Assembly: GCA_028870715.1 (NCBI GenBank)
Contig: JAGWOZ010000008.1
Coordinates: 1-37,731 of the forward strand
Direction of reading: 5' to 3'
DNA: 37,731 nucleotides
Source of the DNA: Betaproteobacteria bacterium
GTDB taxonomy: Bacteria; Pseudomonadota; Gammaproteobacteria; Burkholderiales; Burkholderiaceae_C
Position 1 is the first letter of the stretch. The number at the start of each line of letters is the position of its first letter. The translations under genes and the position numbers were made by a program. The notes below the pieces were generated by a model, which worked only from the letters and a program-made list of their open reading frames with translations, had not been told where the DNA came from and searched no databases. Positions 1 to 8,053 of this stretch are shown here, in pieces.

Positions 1-2
1 TG

Positions 3-1022
3 ATCACCAACGTCGAGAGCTACATCATCATCGGCGGCGGAGCCTTGCTGCTGGGGTTCAACGGCAGCAAGTGGACGCAGCCCTTCGCGGAAAAGTACTT
101 CGGCTACGCCTTCAGCATTGGCATCAAGCTCTTCGTTCTGTACCTCATCACGGGGCTCGGCCAGTCTCTGGCGGATGGCTGGATCACGATTTTGAACGGG
201 TACGCCACGAACCCGGGCACATTCGCCCTGCAGGCACCCATCGCCATCGGTGTGTCTTCGCTGGTCTACGGCGCCATGGGAGTCACGGTCCCGGGCATCG
301 CGAGCAGCATGCTCAATGGCTCACCCAGCATGAGCCTGGGCAACACGATGGGCGCCGCGGCTGGCGTTGCAGGTGGTGTGGCCGGCGCGGGCGCTGCGGC
401 AGTTGCGGGCTATGCCGGGGCTGTGGGCGCTGCTCAGGGCGGATTGAACAAACTGGCGGGACTCGTGGGCGCGGGCGCCGCTGGTTCGGGCGCATCTGCC
501 GCTGGCGGGATCGGCGGTGCGGACAAGCTCGCGTCACTCGGGGCCATGACAGGGACCGCAGGCACGTCAGCCGGAAGCGTCGGCGGATCGAAGCCAGGCG
601 CTGGTCCGACGCGCGCTGTTGGTGGAGCAGGGGGAGCCCCAGGCGTTCCCGCTCCTTCTTCTGGCGCACCTTCCAAAGCTGTTGCGGACGCTGGTCGCAT
701 GGGCGGTTCCAGCCCGGCGTCGGCGCGGTTCCAACAGGATGGACAAAGCAGTTCCGCTGCGGAGGCGTCGGCGGCTTCTCCCAGTGCCAGTCCGACGGCT
801 CCGGCAACTGGTGGCGCGGACACGCTGGGCGCACCGAACCTGCCGATCGGAGGGGAAGCCGGTACTGGTGGCACGCAAGCAGGCGAGAAGGGGGACGAAG
901 GCAAATCCCCCTGGAACGTGATGAAAGACGGGCTCGGTCGGGCTGCCGGCACCAAAGACGACATCGCGCGCCACGAAGGTGGTGGCGGTGGGATCCAGAT
1001 TCGCCTCGGTCATTCGGAGTAA
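3..1022 (+). CDS. trbL: TrbL, conjugal transfer inner-membrane protein (5' part missing)
   Basis: This is the C-terminal part of a TrbL/VirB6-type polytopic protein of the P-type mating-pair apparatus. The frame is open from the first bases of the window, so the gene starts upstream. The visible part has hydrophobic segments (ALLLGFNG region; FSIGIKLFVLYLITGLG; APIAIGVSSLVYGAMGVTV) and then a long Gly/Ala/Ser-rich tail with low complexity, as is usual in TrbL of Tn4371-type elements. VirB6-like proteins form part of the inner-membrane translocation channel. The partner genes trbF, trbG and trbI should follow directly but lie about 13.6 kb downstream, so the operon is split by inserted DNA. 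The small gene at 1026 follows after 3 bases. Family assignment is firm; the start is outside the window. Confidence 0.9.
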   Translation: MTNVESYIIIGGGALLLGFNGSKWTQPFAEKYFGYAFSIGIKLFVLYLITGLGQSLADGWITILNGYATNPGTFALQAPIAIGVSSLVYGAMGVTVPGIASSMLNGSPSMSLGNTMGAAAGVAGGVAGAGAAAVAGYAGAVGAAQGGLNKLAGLVGAGAAGSGASAAGGIGGADKLASLGAMTGTAGTSAGSVGGSKPGAGPTRAVGGAGGAPGVPAPSSGAPSKAVADAGRMGGSSPASARFQQDGQSSSAAEASAASPSASPTAPATGGADTLGAPNLPIGGEAGTGGTQAGEKGDEGKSPWNVMKDGLGRAAGTKDDIARHEGGGGGIQIRLGHSE

Positions 1023-1025
1023 GGC

Positions 1026-1304
1026 ATGGCGAGAAATGTGCTGCGAGACGAACTGGTGGATGACATGCGAGCGCGCGTCGCGCATGCCTGGCGTCACGAT
1101 CCTCTGGCGCTGTGGGTCGGGCTCATCAAGCTGATCAACGCCGTGTCCTTCGCTGTCCTGATCCTGAAGCCGGTGGGGTGGAAACTGGGCCTGTGGTTCG
1201 TCTTGTGCGTCGTCAGCTTGACTGTGGCCGCAGTCATCGAGAAGGCGAGGATGGCACGGCAAGCTCCACCGGCTGAGGCTGGAGAATTATTGAGTTTTCC
1301 CTAA
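1026..1304 (+). pseudogene. Small membrane protein of the trb operon, 3' end cut by IS630-family element
   Basis: The frame begins ATG GCG AGA three bases after the trbL stop, so it is probably translationally coupled. It encodes a short protein with a charged N-terminus (about residues 1-25) and two hydrophobic stretches (about 27-48 and 53-70). I do not recognise a named family. The natural frame stops being gene sequence at 1289: the last codons (SFP and stop) come from the left end of the insertion sequence that begins at 1290. Joining the flanks across the element would continue the frame from 2390 for about 15 codons to a TGA, so the original protein may have been only slightly longer. 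Small membrane proteins of this kind sit between trbL and trbF in related elements, but no function is inferred here. Confidence 0.6.
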
Positions 1305-2387
1305 ATGGCGACATCACCAGAGACCGGCCTGAACCCAGCAAGCGGCGATGATCGACGGGCGGTGTTGCGCGCTCTTGAGCTTGGCGCGGGCTGTGGTGTT
1401 GAGCTCGCCGAGATTGGCCGGACAGAAGTTGGCGAGGGCATGCCGCTTGAGCCAGGCCCACAGGTACTCGACCGGGTTCAAGTCCGGCGCGTACGGCGGC
1501 AGGAACGCCATCTGGACAGCGCCCTCGGTGGAGTCCAGGTACTCGCGCACGAGCCTGCTGCGATGGGCCTTCAGGCCGTCCCAGATGATCAACAGCGGCT
1601 GCTTCAAGTGCGCACGCAGCGCCTTGAGGAACTCGACATGCTGCTCCTTCTTGATCGCGCCCTCGTGCAGCCGGAACAGGCAGTTCGTGCGGCTGAGGCC
1701 GGCGATGACGGAGATGTGCGTCCAGTTGAAGTGGAACTGGATGATCGGCGTCTTGCCCTTGGGCGCCCAGGTGCGCACCCGCGTGGGTCGCTCGCTCAGG
1801 CCGGACTCGTCGATGAAGACGATCAGCCGTGTGTCGCGCTTGGCTTTTTTTTGAGCGCAGGCCAGGTCTTGCGCTTCCAGGTCTGCACGGCATCCTCGTC
1901 ACGCTCAATGGCCCGGCGCTCGGGCTTTTGCACCGAGAACCCCAGACCACCCAGGATGCGCCAGATCTGGGTCTGGCCGAACTGGACACCGTACAGGCGC
2001 GCGATGAGCACGCCCACGCGCTTGAGCGTCCACAGGTCCGTGCCGAAGCCATGCTCCGTCGGGCGTTGCAGCAGCGCGCGTCCCAAGGCCTGCAACTGGT
2101 CTTCATCCAGTCGGGCCGGACGGCCTCGCGTAGGCATCGCCCGCAACGCATCGATGCCGCCTTCATCGAGCACCGCCTTCCAGGTGTATGCAGTCTGCCG
2201 TGCCACACCCACCGCATGTGCAGCCTGTGCCGGCGTCTTGCCCGCCAGCAACATGCGACCGGCTCGCAAGCGCCGCCGCATAGAGTCGTCCAATCGTTTC
2301 GTCACCATCTCTCGCGTCCCCGTCTTCCCCAATATCGGTACAACGCATGACCAGCTCAACGGTTGTCATGATTTACGGAAAGATCAA
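1290..2387 (-). mobile_element. IS630-family insertion sequence (1098 bp, TA target duplication)
   Basis: Imperfect terminal inverted repeats are visible: TTGAGTTTTCCCTAAAT at 1290 and, read on the minus strand from 2387, TTGATCTTTCCGTAAAT. Both ends are flanked by TA (1288-1289 and 2388-2389), the target duplication typical of the IS630/Tc1 group. The only gene inside is the two-frame transposase on the minus strand. The element is inserted in the small gene after trbL and marks the left border of the DNA that separates trbL from trbF. Ends and duplication are read directly; subgroup within IS630 is not assigned. Confidence 0.85.
1314..2359 (-). CDS. IS630-family transposase made by -1 ribosomal frameshift
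   Basis: Two overlapping minus-strand frames together make one DDE transposase. The first (2359 down to 1823) has an N-terminal helix-turn-helix region (RAGRMLLAGKTPAQAAHAVGV) and linker. The second (ending 1314) carries the catalytic part, with IVFIDESG, then LLIIWDGLKAHRS, then PDLNPVEYLWAWLK. They meet at a run of eight A residues (minus strand, 1852-1845), where frame 1 reads ALKKKPSATHG and stops while frame 2 reads KKAKRDTRLIVF. The shift needed is -1 on an A-AAA-AAA-G type slippery run, as is common for transposases. The more likely start is the internal ATG giving MVTKRLDDS, since the residues before it lie in the terminal repeat region. The element may therefore be functional rather than a pseudogene. 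Confidence 0.8.
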
Positions 2388-2543
2388 TAGATGCTCGAAT
2401 AGCTCGGAAAATAGCATCTGGAATGAATTGTTGAAATTACAAGATTCTGACCTCAGTTCTGTTGACGGTGGATTCCAGGATCGATAGCCTGATGCTGTCG
2501 GCACGGCGCCAAGTTTTTGTGCTTGCATGAACCCCGCCCTATG

Positions 2544-2558
2544 TGATGGACCATAGCG
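2544..2558 (+). repeat. Left copy of 15-bp inverted repeat around crcB block
   Basis: TGATGGACCATAGCG here is repeated exactly, in inverted orientation, at 3660-3674. The pair encloses DUF190, crcB and the ISL3 remnant. The core is itself nearly palindromic (TATGG..CCATA), so it could be a transposon end, a regulator site or chance. No target duplication was recognised outside it. Confidence 0.5.
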
Positions 2559-2586
2559 CGAAAATTTCAGACTTGTTCGTCCCAGA

Positions 2587-2901
2587 TCAATCAGGGCACT
2601 GCGCTTGCCAGAAGACGATATGCCCGGCCGGCACCATCTGTTGGATGTGCGGCAGCACCGACGCCACCACTTCTGGGTCATCGTAGAACTCCAGCACAAG
2701 CGGCAGGTGTACGATCATCCGCAGCAGGTCGTCGGCGTGCACTTCGCCCCTGCTGCCGAACCCAGCGACGCCACGAAACATGGTGATGCCGTGCACTTTA
2801 TGCTGGTTGTGCAGCAGCTTGAAGACTTCCTCCATAAGGCTGTGGTTTTCGATCTTGTCACCTTCCTTGATGTAGATACGCACGATGGTGACTGTTTTCA
2901 T
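2587..2901 (-). CDS. DUF190-family protein, partner of the fluoride channel
   Basis: The 104-residue product begins MKTVTIVRIYIKEGDK and shows the ferredoxin-like small-protein pattern of DUF190 (RIYIKEGDK, ITMFRGVAGFG, LPLVLEFYDDPEVVASVLP). The family is often encoded next to crcB, and members have a PII-like fold. A regulatory or accessory role in fluoride export is suggested by context rather than shown. Its ATG (2899-2901) overlaps the crcB stop in an ATGA arrangement, so the two are translated from one message. Length and motifs look complete. Confidence 0.85.
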   Translation of the reverse strand: MKTVTIVRIYIKEGDKIENHSLMEEVFKLLHNQHKVHGITMFRGVAGFGSRGEVHADDLLRMIVHLPLVLEFYDDPEVVASVLPHIQQMVPAGHIVFWQAQCPD

Positions 2902-3281
2902 ACCGTGACTCCGAGGTTGCGTGACAGGTAAGCACCGAAGATCGCCGCCGCGACCGACAGCACCACAGAGCCGACCATGTACAAGCCGGCCTTGACCAAC
3001 TCGCCGTTTTCGATCAGGTTGAGCGACTCCAGCGAGAAGGTCGAGAACGTGGTGTAGGCACCCAGACCGCCGGTGAGGATGCCGGTGCGAAGCTCGGGGC
3101 TGATGTTGATGCGTTCCAGGGTTTCGAAAAACAGAAAGCCCATGAGGAAAGACCCCAGCACGTTGATCGACAGCGTGGCGAATGGAAAGCCGCGGCCAAG
3201 CACGCTTTGCACGGCGAGGGTTTGTCCATAGCGGGCATAGGCACCGAAAATGGCAAAGATTGCGATGTAGACAAAGGTCAT
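2898..3281 (-). CDS. crcB: CrcB/Fluc fluoride ion channel
   Basis: The 127-residue protein has four hydrophobic segments (about 1-14, 33-52, 66-86 and 98-120) and the family signatures GAYARYG near the N-terminus, GSFLMGFL, and GGLGAYTTFSTFSLE in the third segment. That last stretch carries the Thr-Thr-Phe-Ser pore motif of Fluc channels. Fluc proteins work as dual-topology dimers in the inner membrane and let fluoride leave the cell. The start ATG at 3281 lies close downstream of an ISL3 transposase relic. I looked for the fluoride riboswitch that often precedes crcB and did not find its conserved core. Full length; function is confident by family. Confidence 0.93.
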   Translation of the reverse strand: MTFVYIAIFAIFGAYARYGQTLAVQSVLGRGFPFATLSINVLGSFLMGFLFFETLERINISPELRTGILTGGLGAYTTFSTFSLESLNLIENGELVKAGLYMVGSVVLSVAAAIFGAYLSRNLGVTV

Positions 3282-3316
3282 GTCGAGTGGTCCTTAGTAT
3301 CGGGTTCTGTTGATTT

Positions 3317-3477
3317 TTAAGTGGGTCGCCGGGCATGAGGGATTGCATGGAGATCGAGCTTGCCGACGATCAAGAAGATGACGGTCTTGATGATGGAGTG
3401 ACGCCGCGAGTGCGGTGCTTGGCGGCCTGAAACAGGCTGTTGATACCGTCCAGAAATCCATGGACGCAGTGAGCACA
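3317..3477 (-). pseudogene. C-terminal relic of an ISL3-family transposase
   Basis: Read on the minus strand, one frame gives GFLDGINSLFQAAKHRTRG, and after a frame change the sequence continues SIIKTVIFLIVGKLDLHA...RRPT and stop. This matches the usual end of ISL3-group transposases (LEGINSLxQAAKxKARG ... IYLIAGKLDL). Only about 50 codons remain and at least one frameshift is present, so it is dead. It lies directly upstream of crcB, which suggests that the fluoride genes arrived with or beside an ISL3 element. Confidence 0.6.
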
Positions 3478-3659
3478 ACGTCGAGGCGGATTCATGACTG
3501 ATGTTCGTCAGCTCGGGATATTGGCGTGTCAGCAGTTGTGCATCTTGAGGTGTTGGTCATCCGGACGTTTGCCGTTTTTTGCACAAAAAGCTGTCTCGCC
3601 ATGCATCATCCCTTGTCAGATTGCGTGAAGGGATGCGCTATGCACCCTCTATGTCACGA

Positions 3660-3674
3660 CGCTATGGTCCATCA
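3660..3674 (-). repeat. Right copy of 15-bp inverted repeat around crcB block
   Basis: This is the exact reverse complement of 2544-2558. See the left copy for what the pair encloses. Confidence 0.5.
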
Positions 3675-3770
3675 TAGAAAGCGCACCGCGGCGGCGAATC
3701 CCCCGTCGTAGGCAAACGTGCTCGCCTGAGTGCGCGAGATGGTGACCATCCCTCAGGATGAGACGGGTTT

Positions 3771-3831
3771 CACCTGATCAGGTTGGCTGTACTCACCCAA
3801 TTGGATGAGATGATTCTCACCCAAACGGGTG
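3771..3831. promoter_or_regulatory. Array of three related palindromic operators
   Basis: Three palindromes follow at 23-24 bp centre-to-centre spacing, about two helical turns. They are CACCTGATCAGGTT (3771-3784), CTCACCCAATTGGATGAG (3792-3809) and CTCACCCAAACGGGTG (3816-3831). Consensus: TCACCY-N4-RGGTGA. The same double site, with matching 24-bp spacing and inverted orientation, lies upstream of the amide operon at 14202-14243. The repeated architecture argues for binding by one dimeric regulator. The neighbouring LuxR-type protein is the obvious candidate, but this is inference. The array lies just past the 3' end of that gene, an unusual place. Confidence 0.55.
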
Positions 3832-3884
3832 CAAAAACACCGCCGCGCGGTCGGCCGGCGCTAAAAGGGTGGGGTGCTTGGGCG

Positions 3885-5036
3885 CTACGAAAGCGCTGGG
3901 CAAACGCGCGCATGCAGGTGGACAAGATCCATCTGGCCGTGCGTATCGGTCTTTTGAAAGATCTGCTTCAGGTGGCTGCGGACCGTATTTTCGGACACGT
4001 TCAGCGAATGCGCGATCGTCGACAACGACTGCCCGGCGAAGACCAGCGAGCTGACCTTGGCCTGTGCCGAGGTCAGCTCGTACTGGCGCGCGAACACACA
4101 CGTGGCGGGGTCGTGCAGGGCGTGGCCCCCTCGAACAGTGACGAGAACCAGACCGCGGCGTACGCCGGTCTGGCGCATGAAAACCTGGCCCGCCGCACGC
4201 ACCACGGCTACGACAGGAGGCATCGGCGGCGCGCAAGCCAGCGTCACTACGCACGGTGAGGTGACAGCATGCGCCGGATCGTTCTGTGCCACATGCGCGA
4301 TCGTCTCGCGCAGCAGGCGCTGGTCAACGGGGCTGGCCGCCATCAGACGCTTGCCGTCCAGACACAGACCGATGCGCCCGTCAAGCAAATGGTCAGCGGC
4401 CGGATTGCGATAGATCGGCTCCGCGTCGGCGGTGACGAGGAACACCGGATTGGCGTCATGATCGGTCAGCGCCAGCAGCGCACGTGAAAGGTCGTCGGCC
4501 TCCTGCCAGCGCCATTGGTTCTCCAGCGACAGTGTGATGTGGTCAATCAGGACCGTCAGCTCCGTCTTCTCTCGCGTGCCGAAAGCGTCCTGCTCCTCAG
4601 CACGGTAGGCCGAAAGGAAGTAGGCCCCGGACGAACGCTGGGCAACGACGCCGCACAACCGGTGCAGCAGGCCGCGCGGCTGGAGGAAGCCGCGGTAAAA
4701 ATCGGTGCGCCGCAGGTCGCTGTTGCTGATCGCCTCGTCGCCGGCAATCACCCTCCCCGGCCTGTAGTCTTCAATCGACAGGAACCAGGGGTTGCGTGCC
4801 GAAAAGCCTGCCATGTCATGACTAAAGCATGCGTCGTTGGGTGATTCAAACAAGTCTGAATCGGCCCCGGTCGTGAACTCGTGATGCCCGAGAGTGACGA
4901 TGCGAGCGTCGAGATACTTGCGAATCTGCTCCAGTACGCCGGGCCATTCTGTGGCGCTGACGCTTGCTGCATGGATCGCGCGCACCAGTGAGGTCGCCGT
5001 GGGCTGGCATTCCTGATGAAACCTCGTCCTGGCCAT
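3885..5036 (-). CDS. LuxR-family transcriptional regulator
   Basis: The 383-residue protein ends in a typical LuxR/FixJ helix-turn-helix (about residues 318-378: LTSAQAKVSSLVFAGQS, then IAHSLNVSENTVRSHLKQIFQKT). The long N-terminal part lacks a receiver or autoinducer domain; around residues 185-235 the text NPVFLVTADAEPIYRNPAA is PAS-like. Large stand-alone LuxR proteins of this build are common in proteobacteria. The gene is divergent from the permease-kinase, sharing a 278-bp promoter region. It is a likely regulator of the amide operon through the palindromes at 3771-3831 and 14202-14243. Start ATG at 5036 gives MARTRFHQ. Family firm; target inferred. Confidence 0.85.
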   Translation of the reverse strand: MARTRFHQECQPTATSLVRAIHAASVSATEWPGVLEQIRKYLDARIVTLGHHEFTTGADSDLFESPNDACFSHDMAGFSARNPWFLSIEDYRPGRVIAGDEAISNSDLRRTDFYRGFLQPRGLLHRLCGVVAQRSSGAYFLSAYRAEEQDAFGTREKTELTVLIDHITLSLENQWRWQEADDLSRALLALTDHDANPVFLVTADAEPIYRNPAADHLLDGRIGLCLDGKRLMAASPVDQRLLRETIAHVAQNDPAHAVTSPCVVTLACAPPMPPVVAVVRAAGQVFMRQTGVRRGLVLVTVRGGHALHDPATCVFARQYELTSAQAKVSSLVFAGQSLSTIAHSLNVSENTVRSHLKQIFQKTDTHGQMDLVHLHARVCPALS

Positions 5037-5314
5037 TGAGTCAACTCCACCTACGCGCAGCGGCTAACGGACTAGCGATGAAGCTGTTGCTGGGCGGGTC
5101 GAGGCCGCGATGACCACCCCATGCCTCCATTCGCCAGCGTGCGCGGATTATTCCCCCCGCCCGCCTCGACTGTCAACCGCCAATGCGGTGGGTCAGCGCG
5201 GCATCACTCCCTCTTACGCCGGGTTGCCACAAGGCTCCAAGAGGCACGCTCGCCGCGTCAATCGAGTACCCTTGGTATACCGGGGCTGCGGAGCCCGATG
5301 GAGTGACCCGGACC
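5037..5314. promoter_or_regulatory. Divergent promoter region between LuxR gene and permease-kinase
   Basis: This 278-bp gap separates two genes transcribed away from each other, so it must hold both promoters. I see no copy of the CACC-N6-GGTG palindrome and no clear -35/-10 pair. An in-frame ATG at 5183 would extend the kinase by 44 residues that look non-coding; the start at 5315 is preferred. Confidence 0.45.
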
Positions 5315-8053
5315 ATGCTTCGAGTCAGACGTGAATACCAGTCATGGGTGGCCAATGAGTCGCTTGAGGACTATGCGTTGCGCTATGCGGCGAGTTCCTA
5401 CCGCCGCTGGACGCCCGGAGTCGTGGCCAACACTGCGATCGGCGGCATTTCCTTCCTCGCGCTCGAGGCCATCGGGGCCAGCATCACGCTGAGCTACGGA
5501 TTTCAGAACGCGCTGACGGCGGTGCTGGTTGTGTCGCTGCTGATCTTCCTAGTGAGCCTGCCGATTGCTTACTGGTGCAGCGTCGCTAACGTCGATATCG
5601 ACCTGCTGACCCGAGGCGCCGGGTTCGGCTACATCGGTTCGACCATCACCTCGCTGATCTACGCCTCGTTCACCTTAATCTTCTTCGCAATCGAGACCGC
5701 GATCTGGGCGCAGGCACTGCAGCTGGCCCTCGGTCTGAAGCTGGTCATCGGCTACCTCGTGTGCTCGTTGATAATCATCCCGTTTGTCTTCTTCGGCATC
5801 ACGTCCATCAACAAGCTGCAGGCCTGGACGCAGCCGATCTGGGTTGTGCTCATGTTGACGCCGTTCGGTTTCATCTTGTTCAAGGATCCTGCACTCCTGC
5901 ATGCATGGGCCACGTTCGATGGCCGCGCGGGGGGCGGAGGCTTCAACTTGCTTTTGTTCGGTGCAGCATCGGGCATGCTCTTCTCGTTGATCGCACAGAT
6001 TGGCGAACAGGCCGACTACCTGCGCTTCCTGCCCGAGCGCACGCCAGCGAATCGGCGAACCTGGTGGACCGCAATGCTGGTATCGGGACCCGGCTGGATC
6101 GTCATCGGGGCGCTCAAGATCAGCGCCGGCAGCCTGCTGGCAGTGTTGGCGCTGCGCATGGGCAGCAGCACGGCGCATGCGATCGAGCCGATCCACATGT
6201 TCGTCCATGCGTACGGGCGTGTGGTCGACGACCCGGTGCTGGCGTTGGCGCTGGCTACCGTCTTCGTCACCGTGTCGCAGGTCAAGATCAACGTCACCAA
6301 CGCCTATAGCGGATCTCTGGCGTGGTCGAACTGTTTCGTGCGGCTGGCGCACTTCCACCCAGGACGCGTGGTGTGGTTGGTGTTCAACGTGGTGATCGCG
6401 CTGCTGTTGGCGCTGTTGGGGATCTTCGAGACGCTACAGACCGTGTTGTCGGTGTATTCGACAGTCGCGGCCGCCTGGATCGGCGCGCTTGTGGCCGACC
6501 TAGTCGTACTCAAGCGAACAGGGATTAGCCCACCGTACATCGAGTTCAAGCGCGCACACCTGTACAACTTCAACCCAGTGGGCTGCGGAGCAACCCTGAT
6601 CGCCTCGGCCGTCGCGATTCTTGCCTACGCCGGGGCCTTCGGCGTGGTTGCCCAGGCCTTCTTCGGTTTCATCGCACTGGCCGTCGCATTCGTATCCGCG
6701 ATCATCATTGCTTACGCGACAGGTGGCCGCTACTACATCGCACGCCCGGACCAGCACTACCGTTGCAAGCCCGCGCGCACGCTGGTTGAATGCTGCATCT
6801 GCGAGCGTGAGTACGAGGCTCCCGATATGGTGCACTGTCCCTTCTACCGCGGGGCGTTGTGCTCGCTGTGCTGCGGCCTGGACCTGCATTGCCATGACTT
6901 CTGCAAGCGGCCAGAGGCACTGCGGGGCGAGGTGCCAGAAATCAACCTGGGAGGACTGCGCTTTCGGCCGCATATGCTACGTCGCGTCGGACGCTTCATA
7001 GGGCTGCTAAGCGTCACGGCTGCGCTGTTGGGGGCAGCGTTTCTGTTGACCTACCGCTTCATGGACCTGCCTGATGTGTCGTCTCACTTTGACCTGATCA
7101 ACGTGATGGTGCACCTGTATCTCGCTACGCTTGTGGTGGCGTCGCTGGGCATCTGGTGGATTGTGCTGTCGCACGAGAGTCAGGAGCAGTCGGAGCGCGA
7201 GCTGCTGGGGTCGATGCGCCACCTCGAACAGACCCGCAGGAATCTTGTTGAATCCGAGAAACTTGCCTCGCTCGGCGGCTTAGTGGCTGGCGTGGCTCAT
7301 GAAATCAACACTCCTGTCGGCATTGCTGTCAGCACGGCCTCGTACCTCAGCGAACGAACCCAGTCTGTGCAGGGCTTGGTGAAGGCGGGTCAGTTCGACG
7401 CAGTGGCGCAGGAGAAATACTTGCGCGACGCGGGCGAGTCGGCCCGGCTGCTGCTGTCCAACGCTAGGCGGGTGGCCCAACTGGTGCTGAACTTCAAGCA
7501 GCTCGCGGTGGATCGAATCAGCGAAGCACGGTGTCGCTTCGATCTGCGCGAACACTTTGAGGAAACGATTCGGGACCTCCGGCCGAAGTTGGTTGAAGCT
7601 GGCGTTGAGGTAAGCATCGAAGTTGCGCCGAGCATCCAGATGGATAGTTACCCAGTCTCGCTGGCGCAGGTGGTGACAAACTTGACGATCAACTCGCTGC
7701 AGCATGCGTTCGAGCCAGGGAGTCCGGGACGAATCGTGATTCGCGCCGAGCTGCGCGAAGGCAACGAGGTCCGCATTGTTTACAGCGACGATGGCCGAGG
7801 CATCGATCCCTCGCTGCTCGGTCGGGTCTTCGAGCCTTTCTTCACCACCCGTCGAATGATCGGCGGTAGCGGGCTCGGCTTGTATATCGTTAACCAGATC
7901 ATTACGCGCCAGCTTGACGGCTCCATCGCCCTCGAAAGCAACGTCGAGCGCGGCGCGCGTTTCGTGATGCATTTTCCCAGGGTGGCCCAGCAATCGCCGA
8001 ACGGTGGTCGCATCCTGGCCCCCTTGACGAGGAACCCCATCGATGAACCTTGA
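5315..8053 (+). CDS. Histidine kinase with an NCS1-type permease as sensor half
   Basis: A 912-residue protein with three parts. Residues about 20-480 resemble NCS1 nucleobase/hydantoin permeases (cytosine-permease-like), with about twelve membrane segments (YRRWTPGVVANTAIGG, DIDLLTRGAGFGYIGS). Residues 493-530 form a Cys/His-rich knot (CCICERE ... HCPFYRG ... CSLCCGLDLHCHDFC), probably metal binding. Two further membrane segments (about 555-610) precede a HisKA domain with H-box VAGVAHEINTP (His about 662) and a HATPase domain (NLTINSLQHAF; DDGRGIDPSLLGRVFEPFFTT; GGSGLGLYIV). All kinase boxes are intact. Start at 5315 is chosen because GGAG lies upstream and residues before it are not membrane-like. 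It overlaps the next gene by 11 bases. Substrate sensing or transport of an amide or nitrogen compound is inferred from neighbours. Confidence 0.88.
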   Translation: MLRVRREYQSWVANESLEDYALRYAASSYRRWTPGVVANTAIGGISFLALEAIGASITLSYGFQNALTAVLVVSLLIFLVSLPIAYWCSVANVDIDLLTRGAGFGYIGSTITSLIYASFTLIFFAIETAIWAQALQLALGLKLVIGYLVCSLIIIPFVFFGITSINKLQAWTQPIWVVLMLTPFGFILFKDPALLHAWATFDGRAGGGGFNLLLFGAASGMLFSLIAQIGEQADYLRFLPERTPANRRTWWTAMLVSGPGWIVIGALKISAGSLLAVLALRMGSSTAHAIEPIHMFVHAYGRVVDDPVLALALATVFVTVSQVKINVTNAYSGSLAWSNCFVRLAHFHPGRVVWLVFNVVIALLLALLGIFETLQTVLSVYSTVAAAWIGALVADLVVLKRTGISPPYIEFKRAHLYNFNPVGCGATLIASAVAILAYAGAFGVVAQAFFGFIALAVAFVSAIIIAYATGGRYYIARPDQHYRCKPARTLVECCICEREYEAPDMVHCPFYRGALCSLCCGLDLHCHDFCKRPEALRGEVPEINLGGLRFRPHMLRRVGRFIGLLSVTAALLGAAFLLTYRFMDLPDVSSHFDLINVMVHLYLATLVVASLGIWWIVLSHESQEQSERELLGSMRHLEQTRRNLVESEKLASLGGLVAGVAHEINTPVGIAVSTASYLSERTQSVQGLVKAGQFDAVAQEKYLRDAGESARLLLSNARRVAQLVLNFKQLAVDRISEARCRFDLREHFEETIRDLRPKLVEAGVEVSIEVAPSIQMDSYPVSLAQVVTNLTINSLQHAFEPGSPGRIVIRAELREGNEVRIVYSDDGRGIDPSLLGRVFEPFFTTRRMIGGSGLGLYIVNQIITRQLDGSIALESNVERGARFVMHFPRVAQQSPNGGRILAPLTRNPIDEP

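Larger units (their letters stand above)
3478..3884. other. Non-coding stretch between ISL3 relic and LuxR gene
   Basis: No convincing gene is present; a 61-codon frame at 3526-3711 has no recognisable features. The stretch holds an 8-bp stem with a 19-base loop (CATCCCTT at 3607-3614 with AAGGGATG at 3628-3635), the right copy of the 15-bp repeat at 3660-3674, and three spaced palindromes at 3771-3831, listed separately. Confidence 0.6.

Noticed and set aside
1305-2390. 361-codon plus-strand frame
   Set aside because: It is the complement of the IS630-family transposase and lacks its own signals.
3282-3420. Fluoride riboswitch upstream of crcB
   Set aside because: The conserved pseudoknot core could not be found; the stretch is taken up by an ISL3 transposase relic.
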